From Listeria ilorinensis (GTDB lineage Bacteria; Bacillota; Bacilli; Lactobacillales; Listeriaceae): a DNA stretch of 58,032 bases. Position 1 is the stretch's first letter; every line of letters begins with the position of its first letter. This document shows positions 40,903 to 49,658 of the stretch, one piece after another. Under the pieces are notes generated by a model. The model was not told the origin of the DNA. It searched no databases and saw only the letters and a list, made by a program, of their open reading frames with translations. The position numbers and the translations under genes are program-made. The stretch covers positions 1-58,032 of the forward strand of contig NZ_CAJYCN010000018.1 in NCBI RefSeq assembly GCF_913566895.1. The letters are read 5' to 3'.

Positions 40903-42393
40903 TTGAAAAACATAGCAATAGTAGGTGGCGGCATCACAGGCCTGGCTTCGGCAGTTCGACTCGCGGCAAAAGGCCATCAGGTAACGATGTTTGAAAAAGA
41001 AGCGAATATTGGCGGTCGGATGCATCAACTGAAAAAAGACGGCTTTACATTTGATATGGGGCCAACAATCGTTATGATGCCAGAGATTTATGCGGATGTA
41101 TTTGAAGCAGCGGGCAGAAAGATAGACGATTATTTAGATATGAAGCAGTTAGAGAGTATTTATGATATTTATTTTTCTGATGAAGAAAAGATAACTGTCA
41201 CCACAGATTTACCCCAATTACATAGCACTTTTGAAAAGATGGAACCTGGTTCGACACAAGGCTTTTTAGATTTTTTGGCCGAAATTTATAAGCGTTATAC
41301 GATCGCGCGAAAATATTTCTTAGAAAGAACTTTTCGTAAACCGACAGATTTTTATAACCCATTCACGTTATATCAAGGCTTGCGACTAAAGACATTTAAC
41401 AGTGCGGATCAGCTGATCAAAAAATATATCCCCAATGAAAAAATTCAAAAGCTGCTAGCATTTCAAACTTTATATATTGGGATAGATCCTGCTCAAGGGC
41501 CTTCGCTTTATTCCATTATACCAATGATTGAACTGATGTATGGTGTGCATTATATACGTGGTGGAATGTATCGCATGGCGGAGGCTTTAGAGCAGCTTGC
41601 TTTAGAACTCGGTGTAGAGATCCAAAAAGCAACCTCTGTCAAGCAGATATTGATTGATGAAGCTAAAAAGCAGGCGATTGGCGTTGAAACGACAGAAACT
41701 CATTTTTTTGATCAGGTTTTATGTACGGCAGATTTTCCCTATGCGGCGCAAAATCTTCTTCCCCCATTGAAAAAATATCCGCCGGAAAAAATAGATACGA
41801 TGGACTATTCTTGTTCAGCCTTTTTACTTTATCTAGGCGTGGATAAAAATCTGCGTGGAAAAGTCAATGTGCATAATGTGATTTTCTCGAATGATTTTGA
41901 GAAGAATATCCAAGAAATTTTTAGCGGGACTATTTCCGAAGATCCGTCCCTTTATTTTTATGCACCATCTACGATCGACCCATCATTAGCTCCTGAAAAT
42001 AAGACGGGCTTATATGTCCTGATGCCTGTTCCGGAGCGTAAAACAGGAAAATTTGATTGGGATGACCCAATATTTTTGGATCGAGTAAAACAAATCATCT
42101 TCCGAAAATTAAAAGAGATACCGGAACTTAGCCATTTAGAACAACAAGTTATTTCAGAGACACTTTTCACACCAGCCGATTTTGAAAGAAACTATCATGC
42201 TAAATTCGGTGCAGCATTTGGCTTACGTCCAACACTCAAGCAAAGTAATTATTACCGGCCTCAAAATGTAAGTTCGGACTACAAGAATCTGTATTTTGCT
42301 GGAGCAAGTACGCATCCTGGTGCTGGCGTGCCAATCGTCTTGACAAGTGCTAAGATTACAACGGATGAGATGTTAAAGGATATCGAAAACTAA
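40903..42393 (+). CDS. crtN: Diapophytoene desaturase
   Basis: A 496-residue FAD-dependent carotenoid desaturase. The N-terminal dinucleotide fold is IAIVGGGITGLASAVRLA, followed by FEKEANIGGRM. GPTIVMMPEIY and the C-terminal YFAGASTHPGAGVPIVL are family signatures. With CrtM it gives 4,4'-diaponeurosporene or a related yellow C30 carotenoid in the membrane. No further crt genes (crtP, crtQ, crtO) are present here, so glycosylated or acylated pigment is not expected from this locus. TTG start; GGAAGGGG about 6-9 nt upstream. It is in an operon with crtM (77-bp gap). Confidence 0.93.
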   Translation: MKNIAIVGGGITGLASAVRLAAKGHQVTMFEKEANIGGRMHQLKKDGFTFDMGPTIVMMPEIYADVFEAAGRKIDDYLDMKQLESIYDIYFSDEEKITVTTDLPQLHSTFEKMEPGSTQGFLDFLAEIYKRYTIARKYFLERTFRKPTDFYNPFTLYQGLRLKTFNSADQLIKKYIPNEKIQKLLAFQTLYIGIDPAQGPSLYSIIPMIELMYGVHYIRGGMYRMAEALEQLALELGVEIQKATSVKQILIDEAKKQAIGVETTETHFFDQVLCTADFPYAAQNLLPPLKKYPPEKIDTMDYSCSAFLLYLGVDKNLRGKVNVHNVIFSNDFEKNIQEIFSGTISEDPSLYFYAPSTIDPSLAPENKTGLYVLMPVPERKTGKFDWDDPIFLDRVKQIIFRKLKEIPELSHLEQQVISETLFTPADFERNYHAKFGAAFGLRPTLKQSNYYRPQNVSSDYKNLYFAGASTHPGAGVPIVLTSAKITTDEMLKDIEN

Positions 42394-42409
42394 GAAATCT
42401 TGCTCATTA

Positions 42410-42480
42410 AATAAAGAACTGGTAAATCAGCCGTCCAACCATTTTATAAGAGGACAGCTAATTGCCAGTTCTTTTTATGT
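42410..42480. terminator. Bidirectional terminator between crtN and the MucBP protein gene
   Basis: AAAGAACTGG pairs with CCAGTTCTTT, and an inner GTCC/GGAC pairing extends the stem. T-rich tails are present on both strands of the convergent pair. Confidence 0.82.
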
Positions 42481-42489
42481 TTTTATGCG

Positions 42490-44199
42490 TTAAAAGTGTT
42501 TTCTTAAGCTGATAGAACCTACGATAGCCGCTGCACCAAATAAAATAAGCCAGTCACTGTTTGTATCACCTGTTTTTGGAAGTGTCACTTTAGTCGGTAT
42601 ATCACCACTTGAAGTGACGGTAGTGTCAGGTGATGCGAAATCATCCGTAGAAATAGAAGGGGACGCAGAGACTTTGTAGACATAGGTCACTGATTGATTT
42701 TGAGCGGAAAAGACACCATCTGCATTTTTAGGTGTCTCGATAAGCTCATAGCCGGGAAGGATCAATGCTTTCGTATGGTAGGGCTCACCAATTTTCCCTG
42801 TTTGGATAATCTGATCTGCTAAAGGATTGCCTGCTTCATCTAGATAAGATGTTGTTACAGTACTATTTGCGGTGTTTTCCATAACAGTAATCTTTGCAGA
42901 CGCGGATACACCTCCATAACTATATGTCACTACATATGAGCCGGGCTTTGTTGTATCAACATTTCCTGTAATTTGGATATCAGATAATGGAATATTTTCG
43001 CCTGCTTTACCCGAAGCACTGTCAAAATTGTCGGCTGCAGTCCAATCATCACCTACATAAATTGTAGAGTCATGGACATTGACAGCTGTTTGGTTTTTCA
43101 GATAGTGATAAATAACCGTTTGAGGCTGATCAGTCAGCTTGCCATTAGCATTTTCCGGTAGATTAGTGGTGTCTAGATAATAACCTGGGATTGCTGGACG
43201 GTATTCAGCTGTAGTAGTGTCATAGGTATCTCCAATATTACCAGAAATTGTTTTAGATGGTACACCAGGAATTGGCTGATTGCTTTCATCGAGATATTGA
43301 ACAGTTACATCAGCTGCTGGTGCAGGTGTATACCAAAAAACAATGGCTTGCTTTCCTTTAGGATCTGTATCTCCACTATTAGCAGAGACATTGTCGTTGC
43401 CGCTTTGCAAGGTTGTCGAGACACTTGGCTCTAATCCGTCTTGAGTAGAAGTAGAGGTGACAAGTGAATGGCTTTGTAATGTCCAGTCGGGGATATCTTT
43501 TGCTGTACCTGTCACAGTATCCCCAATTTTACCGCCTAAACCTAATACGTCATTAGGCAATAAGTCTTCGCCAGTAGCTGCATTTTTATAATAGACTTTT
43601 ACCACTTGTGCATCATATAGAAGAAAAGGAGTTGGAGCTATCACACCTAAAAAGACACTATTGATTGCAGAACCTGAATTCAAATAGTGAAGGGTTCCTG
43701 TTATGCTGACAGTATCCTCCATATCCATTTCAAGATCAGGTGCAGGGATGGACCAATCCATTGTGCCGGCGTACTTAGTTATATCAGACCCTTTTACAAC
43801 AAATTCTGCGCCAGTTCGATTGTTGTGAAAGGTTAAATCGCCAAAACTAGTTGGATCAATCGTGCCAAATCGTACTCTTAAATTTTCACCGGATAAGGTT
43901 CCAGAAGGTTTTGTGTCACCTTGGTTCATAGAGGGGATCAATTCATCCGCTTTTATGGTAGCATTTAATTGCTGATCACTAGGCTGGCCGGGGATATCGT
44001 TTAAGCCGCCCGTCAAACTATAATTATCCGTTGTTTGTTCATTACGCACTTGCCAATTCGTCCAATCAATAGTAGGCGCTACATGAGAGGGTTGTTCATT
44101 TGGTGGAGAATCAATGGCTTGAGCATTTAAAGAAGGAATGAAAAGTAGATTCATCATCAAACCCATCATGATAAAAGTTAGGCCAATCTTTTTATTCAC
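42490..44199 (-). CDS. LPXTG surface protein with MucBP-like and Ig-like domains
   Basis: A 569-residue protein. The signal peptide ends at about residue 28 (SLNAQAI). A large N-terminal domain (about 35-215) is of unknown type. MucBP-like segments follow (VTVQYLDESNQPIPG...GYYLDTTNLPENANG; VTTSYLDEAGNPLADQ...GYELIETPKNADG), with a third less clear one at about 205-300. A DUF5011/BIG_3-like segment lies between them (GNVDTTKPGSYVVTYSYGG). LPKTGD, a membrane helix and LRKHF form the sortase signal. GGAGGTT precedes the ATG. It is wall-anchored, possibly mucin-binding. It is monocistronic, separating crtN from the ABC importer genes. Confidence 0.88.
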   Translation of the reverse strand: MNKKIGLTFIMMGLMMNLLFIPSLNAQAIDSPPNEQPSHVAPTIDWTNWQVRNEQTTDNYSLTGGLNDIPGQPSDQQLNATIKADELIPSMNQGDTKPSGTLSGENLRVRFGTIDPTSFGDLTFHNNRTGAEFVVKGSDITKYAGTMDWSIPAPDLEMDMEDTVSITGTLHYLNSGSAINSVFLGVIAPTPFLLYDAQVVKVYYKNAATGEDLLPNDVLGLGGKIGDTVTGTAKDIPDWTLQSHSLVTSTSTQDGLEPSVSTTLQSGNDNVSANSGDTDPKGKQAIVFWYTPAPAADVTVQYLDESNQPIPGVPSKTISGNIGDTYDTTTAEYRPAIPGYYLDTTNLPENANGKLTDQPQTVIYHYLKNQTAVNVHDSTIYVGDDWTAADNFDSASGKAGENIPLSDIQITGNVDTTKPGSYVVTYSYGGVSASAKITVMENTANSTVTTSYLDEAGNPLADQIIQTGKIGEPYHTKALILPGYELIETPKNADGVFSAQNQSVTYVYKVSASPSISTDDFASPDTTVTSSGDIPTKVTLPKTGDTNSDWLILFGAAAIVGSISLRKHF

Positions 44200-44344
44200 T
44201 AGATAGAAACCTCCTTATATTTTCGATCAAACACAAGTATATTCTTATAGGGGGCTATTTGCAATTAATTATATATCTTACAAAAATGGTTTTTATAAGG
44301 ATTTTTATGTTATAAATATGATATTTTCGAAAATGCTTACATAT

Positions 44345-44380
44345 TAAAAATACTCTTTCCAAAAGAGGAAAGAGTATTTA
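44345..44380 (-). terminator. Terminator after the ABC permease gene
   Basis: On the minus strand AATACTCTTTCC pairs with GGAAAGAGTATT around a 6-nt loop, followed by TTTAA. Confidence 0.85.
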
Positions 44381-44405
44381 GTCAAAATGACTGTAATCAG
44401 TAATT

Positions 44406-45158
44406 TTATTTTCTTTGCCAAGGAACAAGCAGATATTCGAGTCCGTCAATCAATTTGAAAAGCAGGTAACCAAGTAGACAGAGTGCCAGAATTCCGCAAA
44501 ACATATCCGGATAATCGATCGTTGACCAGGCATTCATGATATAGTAGCCCAGCCCATAGTCAGTCGCATAGTTTTCAGCAAAAAAGAGTGAGGCGAGCGC
44601 GATTCCGATACATACTCGTAGTCCGCTCAATATTTGCGGCAAGATCGCGGGGAAAAGCAAATGCCTGAAAGACTGCCATTTTCCTGCATAAAGCGAAGTC
44701 ATGACTTGAAAGTAGCGCGGTTCGATTTGACTGATGCCATCTCGCACGGATAAAATAATTTGAAAAACAATGATCCAGATAATCAGCATAATTTTTGAAA
44801 AATCACCCAAGCCGTATAAAATCATAAAGACTGGCAGAAAAGCGACTTTGGGAATCGGATAGATCATATAGAGAATCGGCGATAAAATCCGGTCGCACCA
44901 TTTGTTTACACCAATCAGAATTCCAAGCGGGACACCAATCAATAAAGAAATTACGATGGCGATAACAATACGATATAGACTACTGCTGATATGCGGCAAG
45001 AGCAAAGGGAGATCTTGGAAAAATTGTTCGATCGTTGTAAAGGGACTAGGGATCACGGCTTTATCGATAATGAGATAAAGCAATTCCCAAATGATCAAAA
45101 TCCCGATCAAACCGATCAACAATTGGCCGGTAGCCTGTCTGATTGTTTTGAAGTTCAT
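44406..45158 (-). CDS. ABC importer permease (SsuC/TauC/ThiX type)
   Basis: A 250-residue permease with about six helices and the EAA-type loop (MTSLYAGKWQSFRHLLFPAILPQILSGLR region). It matches the BPD_transp_1 permeases of nitrate/sulphonate/taurine or hydroxymethylpyrimidine importers. The start ATG overlaps the ATPase stop (ATGA). Its cognate binding protein is probably the lipoprotein at 38848, since none is encoded beside it. Confidence 0.87.
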   Translation of the reverse strand: MNFKTIRQATGQLLIGLIGILIIWELLYLIIDKAVIPSPFTTIEQFFQDLPLLLPHISSSLYRIVIAIVISLLIGVPLGILIGVNKWCDRILSPILYMIYPIPKVAFLPVFMILYGLGDFSKIMLIIWIIVFQIILSVRDGISQIEPRYFQVMTSLYAGKWQSFRHLLFPAILPQILSGLRVCIGIALASLFFAENYATDYGLGYYIMNAWSTIDYPDMFCGILALCLLGYLLFKLIDGLEYLLVPWQRK

Positions 45159-45901
45159 TGATGTCGTCCCTCCTCAAGTAGCTGGCGAACCTGTACGCAC
45201 ATTTCATAGAAAGCAGAGGAGGTACGTAAGTTTTTTTGACCAAAAAGTGGATTGACGATTTCAGTAGCGATCCGTCCAGTTTGCATAATGATGATTTTTT
45301 GACCAAGCAAAATCGCTTCTTCGATGGAATGAGTCACTTGGATCATCGTATGTTCTTTAGAGGTTGCGATTTCAACGAGTGTATCCTGAAGCGCCTCCTT
45401 TGTCATGGCATCCAAGGCTGCTGTGACCTCATCTAAAAGTAAGACAGAGGGTTCCAGTGCCAAGCTGCGCCCGATCGCTGTCCGCTGTTTCTGGCCACCA
45501 CTGATCTGGTGCGGATATCGGTGCTGAATATCGCTGATTTGTAAACGTTCTAAAATTTGGATAGTTTTGTCATGCTGTTTTCTAGGGGTATATTTTTTTA
45601 GTTTTAAGCCAAGCGCCACATTTTCATAGACTGTCTTCCAAGGGAATAAGGAATAATCTTGAAAAATAATGGCCGTATCTTCCGGGTAGTGAACAAGCGG
45701 CAAGTCATCATAAAACACCATCCCATGAACCGGTTTTATAAAAGCAGCCAGCGTATTTAAAAGAGTTGTTTTACCGCAGCCCGATGGCCCAATGATCGAG
45801 CAGCTTGTTCCGCCGGGGACTACAAGCGAAAGATCCTTTAAAACGGTCTTGTCCTCATATTCGATCGTTATATCTTGTATATGTATGGCTTTTGCGCCCA
45901 T
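45155..45901 (-). CDS. ABC importer ATPase (SsuB/TauB type)
   Basis: A 248-residue ATPase: Walker A GPSGCGKTT, Q-loop IIFQDYSLFPWKTVYENV, signature ISGGQKQRTAIGRSL, Walker B VLLLDEVTAALD, H-loop QVTHS. The LFPWKTV pattern is typical of the NitT/TauT group. ATG 45901 lies after GAGGTG; upstream in-frame codons precede this ribosome site. First of a two-gene operon with the permease. Confidence 0.9.
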   Translation of the reverse strand: MGAKAIHIQDITIEYEDKTVLKDLSLVVPGGTSCSIIGPSGCGKTTLLNTLAAFIKPVHGMVFYDDLPLVHYPEDTAIIFQDYSLFPWKTVYENVALGLKLKKYTPRKQHDKTIQILERLQISDIQHRYPHQISGGQKQRTAIGRSLALEPSVLLLDEVTAALDAMTKEALQDTLVEIATSKEHTMIQVTHSIEEAILLGQKIIIMQTGRIATEIVNPLFGQKNLRTSSAFYEMCVQVRQLLEEGRHQ

Positions 45902-46080
45902 TTTTGCACCTCGTATTTGAAAAAGTTCTGCTTTTAACATAGCCCAGTTTCAAAACATTGTCAAGGCGCTCTATAAAGCCATTTTCACTTTAGAAAGTAT
46001 ACTTCTGTCCAAGAGAATATACTCCTCAAATCATGTTAGGTTGCGTATAATAGAAATAGATGGTGGAAGGAGGCGAAGAA

Positions 46081-46563
46081 ATGATAGAATATGACGAATT
46101 TGCACCAGAGCGGCTTTTCTTTGCTGTGCGAGAAGACAAACTGATTTTTGTTAGCGGTTGTGAAAATGGTGAAAAAGAACTGCGTGACTGGTTGGAAAAG
46201 TATTTTCCAAATGAACCAATGAACCGTACTGATCTGCCTGTTTTTAAAGAATGGCTACAGGCATACTTTGTAGGCAAAAGAGTGGCGATCCCGCCGTATG
46301 AACTAACGGGAACGACTTTTCAAAAGCAGGTTTGGGAGGTCTTGTTTAAGGTGGAGTACGGGAAAACGATCAGCTATACAGCACTTGCCGAAAAACTTGG
46401 AAGACAATCAGCCGTACGAGCAGTAGCCAGTGCGGTTGGGAAGAACCCGCTTTTGATCGTGTGTCCTTGCCACCGAATTATTGGAAAAGATGGCACTTTG
46501 CATGGTTATCGCGGTGGACTGATAATGAAAAAACGGTTGCTCGCGCTAGAACGCATCTGTTAG
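46081..46563 (+). CDS. Methylated-DNA--protein-cysteine methyltransferase
   Basis: A 160-residue DNA-repair protein of the Ogt/MGMT family. The acceptor is C130 in VCPCHRII. The DNA-binding wing is in GKTISYTALAEKLGRQSAVRAVASA, and HGYRGGLIMKKRLL closes the domain. It removes O6-alkyl groups from guanine in a suicide reaction. ATG 46081 follows GGAGGCG; an in-frame ATG at 46060 lies before that site. It is monocistronic, with the terminator shared with tRNA-Ala. Confidence 0.93.
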   Translation: MIEYDEFAPERLFFAVREDKLIFVSGCENGEKELRDWLEKYFPNEPMNRTDLPVFKEWLQAYFVGKRVAIPPYELTGTTFQKQVWEVLFKVEYGKTISYTALAEKLGRQSAVRAVASAVGKNPLLIVCPCHRIIGKDGTLHGYRGGLIMKKRLLALERIC

Positions 46564-46603
46564 ATTGAACGAATGCAGTCGGCACCCCACCAATTTATAA
46601 ATA

Positions 46604-46646
46604 AAAAAAGACCCGCCTTCACAGATAGAAGGTGGGTCTTTTTTTT
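46604..46646. terminator. Bidirectional terminator between the methyltransferase gene and tRNA-Ala
   Basis: AAGACCCGCCTTC pairs with GAAGGTGGGTCTT, with A/T runs on both sides. It ends both convergent transcripts. Confidence 0.9.
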
Positions 46647-46647
46647 A

Positions 46648-46720
<73 letters not shown>

Positions 46721-46766
46721 GTATGAACACGGAATTTATTATAGCGATTTTTGCTACATCCGTCAA

Positions 46767-47028
46767 GATGTATAAAAGTGTACATTTGTCTAATAAGGAT
46801 AACTTACACTGACAACACTAGAGGAAACAAAGGGACTGCGGGGATTGTTTATTGGGGTTTTAAGACCATGATAACTAATGCACTAATGATTATCTTTTAA
46901 GGGGAAGTAGTCAATCATTATGGTGACTGTGGGGTTCCACAAGGACGGTTAGTCCAATTCGTCTCAACAGATCATTTCCAGTTTTTTCACTTAGGTACTG
47001 CGCTTATCTTAAGAAAATATCTGCAACA
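46767..47028. other. 260-bp intergenic stretch, possible decayed coding sequence
   Basis: A frame opens after TAA at 46898-46900 and reads YGDCGVPQGRLVQFVSTDHF and LGTALILRKYLQQKK. It lacks a start and a ribosome site and runs into the terminator. It may be a gene remnant or chance. No repeats or promoters are convincing. Confidence 0.3.
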
Positions 47029-47071
47029 AAAAAAGGCGTCTTGTGACTTGGTTGTCACAGGACGTCTTTTA
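47029..47071. terminator. Terminator after the mannobiose-locus lacI gene
   Basis: On the minus strand GACGTCCTGTGAC pairs with GTCACAAGACGCC around a 6-nt loop, followed by a run of seven T. The plus strand has a weaker T tail. Confidence 0.85.
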
Positions 47072-47078
47072 ACATTGG

Positions 47079-48086
47079 TCAAGATGGATAGATCTGTACA
47101 GATTCGCGCTCGATCAAATGCGGTGCGAGTGAAATATGAACAAGTTCGCTGTCGGGATTTTTGAGCCGCCAGTTCATGAGTTCGATCGCTTTTTGACTCA
47201 TGGAGTGAAGATCAGTACACATGGTAGAAAGTGGCGGATTGCTTAACATGGTGAACTCAGTATTATCAAAGCAGAGGATCGAAAAATCCTGTGGAATTGT
47301 ATAACCCTTTGATTGTAGGTACGTATTTAAAATGAAACCAAGCCCCGAATTCACACAAAACCAGGCAGAAGGGAGCTCGGACATTTTATCGAGTGTTTGA
47401 TAAAGCGCAGTTTGCTCTTCTTTGATGCGTGTGATTGCAAAGGGTTCGTCAATGGAAATATGGTGAAAAGAAAGCGCTTGTTTGTAGCCTTCATATCGTT
47501 CCTGATAACTTGGCGAAAAGAGTATATCCCCTAGAAAACCGATTTTGCGATGATTTTGATTGATCAAATATTCCACAGCCAAGAATGCACCGTCTTTGTT
47601 TTGTGTCAAAATGGCATCTGCTTTTAGATGCGGGTCATGATGGTCAATTAAAATCGTGGGAAAGCCAAGCTCGATTACTTTGGTACTATAAGCAGTATTG
47701 ATATGCGAAAGCAAAAAAATGCCCGTCCATTCTTTGCTTTCAAGTTCAAGCGGTAGAATGCCTTTTTGGGCTTCGTCCTCGCCAATCGCAAAAATCGCCA
47801 GCTCTGCTTGCTGACTGAAAAGCTGTTGCTTCATATGCGTGACAATTTCGCCAAAAAAGCTTTTTTGAGCAAGCGCAAAAGAGGAGGCAATAATGGCAAA
47901 TCGATTTTTAAAAACCTCTTGAGCAATCTCTTTTTTATATTCGTAACCAAGCTCGTCCGCCATCTTAAAAACAGCGAGCTTGGTTTTTTCGCTGACCCCT
48001 TTTTTATTACCCAGCGCCTGCGAGACGGAATTTTTGGAAAGATTCAGCCGATCGGCAATATCCTGCATGGTTATTTTTTTCTTCAT
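47079..48086 (-). CDS. LacI-family repressor of the mannobiose locus
   Basis: A 335-residue LacI/GalR regulator. The HTH is ITMQDIADRLNLSKNSVSQA. The C-terminal sensor has WFCVNSGLGFILNTYLQSKG and SILCFDNTEF. The start at 48086 follows AAGGAG; the in-frame extension upstream precedes this site. It is divergent from the seven-gene sugar operon. ATTACA/TGTAAT-type palindromes in the shared region are the probable operators. The effector is presumably a mannose-containing oligosaccharide. Confidence 0.9.
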   Translation of the reverse strand: MKKKITMQDIADRLNLSKNSVSQALGNKKGVSEKTKLAVFKMADELGYEYKKEIAQEVFKNRFAIIASSFALAQKSFFGEIVTHMKQQLFSQQAELAIFAIGEDEAQKGILPLELESKEWTGIFLLSHINTAYSTKVIELGFPTILIDHHDPHLKADAILTQNKDGAFLAVEYLINQNHRKIGFLGDILFSPSYQERYEGYKQALSFHHISIDEPFAITRIKEEQTALYQTLDKMSELPSAWFCVNSGLGFILNTYLQSKGYTIPQDFSILCFDNTEFTMLSNPPLSTMCTDLHSMSQKAIELMNWRLKNPDSELVHISLAPHLIERESVQIYPS

Positions 48087-48253
48087 CTGGGACTCCTTCT
48101 TAGCACATATTAATAATTCTATTATAAAAGTTTTAAAAGCAGAATGCAAAGTTTTTTGTAATTGTTAAAATAATTTATTTTGTAATTTATTTATATTGCT
48201 CGAAATACGCTTATTTAGGCTTTTTTGATAAATTTTATTAGAAAAGTAATGAT

Positions 48254-48306
48254 TGACATTACAAAATTGTAATGGAATAATGTAATCGTAATTAAACGCT
48301 TACAAT
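48254..48306 (+). promoter_or_regulatory. Promoter, operator and cre-like site of the mannobiose operon
   Basis: TTGACA (48254-48259), a 16-bp spacer and AATAAT (48276-48281) form the promoter. The perfect inverted repeat ATTACAAAATTGTAAT (48258-48273) fills the spacer and is the best LacI operator candidate. Related half-sites (TTGTAATT) recur nearer the regulator gene. AATTAAACGCTTACAA (48290-48305) matches 14 of 16 cre positions and lies near the transcription start. GGAGGAG marks the leader end. Confidence 0.7.
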
Positions 48307-48338
48307 TACAAAAAAGTGAAACTAGGAGGAGTTACAAG

Positions 48339-49658
48339 ATGAAAATTAAAAAGATTGTTTGCGCAGCACTGAGTGTGGCAGTAGCAGGTTCGCTATTAAC
48401 AGCTTGCGGCGGGGGAAGCTCAGCTAGTGAAAATGATGGCAAAACAAAAGTAACCTTTTGGGCAGCGCCAAACCCCACACAAGTGAAATTTTGGAAACAG
48501 ATGGCTACTGCTTATGAAAAAGAAAATCCAGATGTGAACATTGAAGTTACGCAAATGAAAGAAAGCCCATCTTCTGAAGCAACTGTTCAATCGGCAATTG
48601 CTTCTGATACAGCACCGACAATATCAGAAAATATCAATCGCAGTTTTGCAGCACAGCTGGCAGACAGCAAAGCGATCGTTCCACTGAATGAAGTAGACGG
48701 CTTTGATAAAATCATCGAAGAACGGAATATGACAGAAAGCATGAACGGCTGGGAATTTTCTGATGGAAATCAATATGTCCTGCCCGTTTACTCCAATCCG
48801 ATCTTGTTTGGCTGGCGGACAGACATTCTCAATGAACTTGGCTACTCAGAACCGCCAAAAACTTATAGTGAAGCTATTGAAGTCGGCAAAAAACTGAAAG
48901 AAAAATATCCAGATAAAGTTTTATGGGCAAAGGGTGATTTAGGAGATCCAACCGCTTGGATGCGCTGGTTCGACTTCTTCCCGCTTTATGATGCAGCTTC
49001 GAATGGTGCAGCTTTTGTAGAAGACAACCAATTTGTTGCGGATAAAGATGCAACAATCGACACGCTTAGTTTTATGGCTGATTTAGCTGATCAAAAGCTA
49101 CTTTTAACAGATCAAGTAACGGATCCATTTGAAACAGGGACGAGTATTATGACTGATCTTGGACCTTGGACATTCCCGAACTGGGCAGAAAAATATCCTG
49201 ACATGGTATATGGTGAAAACTACACTGTCTCCACACCGCTTGTACCAGATGATATGAAAGATGCGGAAAATGTAAAAACTTATGCAGATGCAAAAGGGAT
49301 CGTCATTTATTCTCAAGCGAGCAAAGAAGAACAAAAAGCAGCCATTGACTTTTTGAAGTTCGTATACAGTGATGCTAAAAATGATTTGAAATTCCTGGAA
49401 ATGACCAACTTAATCCCAGCACGTGATGATGCAACCGAAAATGAAACATTCACGTCATTCTTTGAAGAAAATCCACAACTTAAGGTCTATGCTGAAAATG
49501 TACCGAATGCGATTCCAGCAATGGATAATGCAAATTACAATGATATCCAGCAGATTTTGGGTGAAAAAGCTTGGGTACCAGTCGTAACAGGTAAAAAAGA
49601 TCCAGAAAAAGCTTGGACTGATCTTTCAAAAGCTGAAAAAGAGGAACTCAAGAAATGA
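48339..49658 (+). CDS. Sugar ABC importer binding lipoprotein
   Basis: A 439-residue family-1 extracellular solute-binding protein. The lipobox is LTAC at about residue 23. The mature part shows KVTFWAAPNPTQVKFW and AYEKENPDVNIEV, typical of oligosaccharide-binding proteins. It is first gene of an operon whose order matches the Listeria locus containing the characterised GH130 enzyme Lin0857 (beta-1,2-mannobiose phosphorylase). It should therefore bind beta-1,2-mannooligosaccharides, by inference. AGGAGG precedes the ATG. It overlaps the first permease by ATGA. Confidence 0.88.
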   Translation: MKIKKIVCAALSVAVAGSLLTACGGGSSASENDGKTKVTFWAAPNPTQVKFWKQMATAYEKENPDVNIEVTQMKESPSSEATVQSAIASDTAPTISENINRSFAAQLADSKAIVPLNEVDGFDKIIEERNMTESMNGWEFSDGNQYVLPVYSNPILFGWRTDILNELGYSEPPKTYSEAIEVGKKLKEKYPDKVLWAKGDLGDPTAWMRWFDFFPLYDAASNGAAFVEDNQFVADKDATIDTLSFMADLADQKLLLTDQVTDPFETGTSIMTDLGPWTFPNWAEKYPDMVYGENYTVSTPLVPDDMKDAENVKTYADAKGIVIYSQASKEEQKAAIDFLKFVYSDAKNDLKFLEMTNLIPARDDATENETFTSFFEENPQLKVYAENVPNAIPAMDNANYNDIQQILGEKAWVPVVTGKKDPEKAWTDLSKAEKEELKK

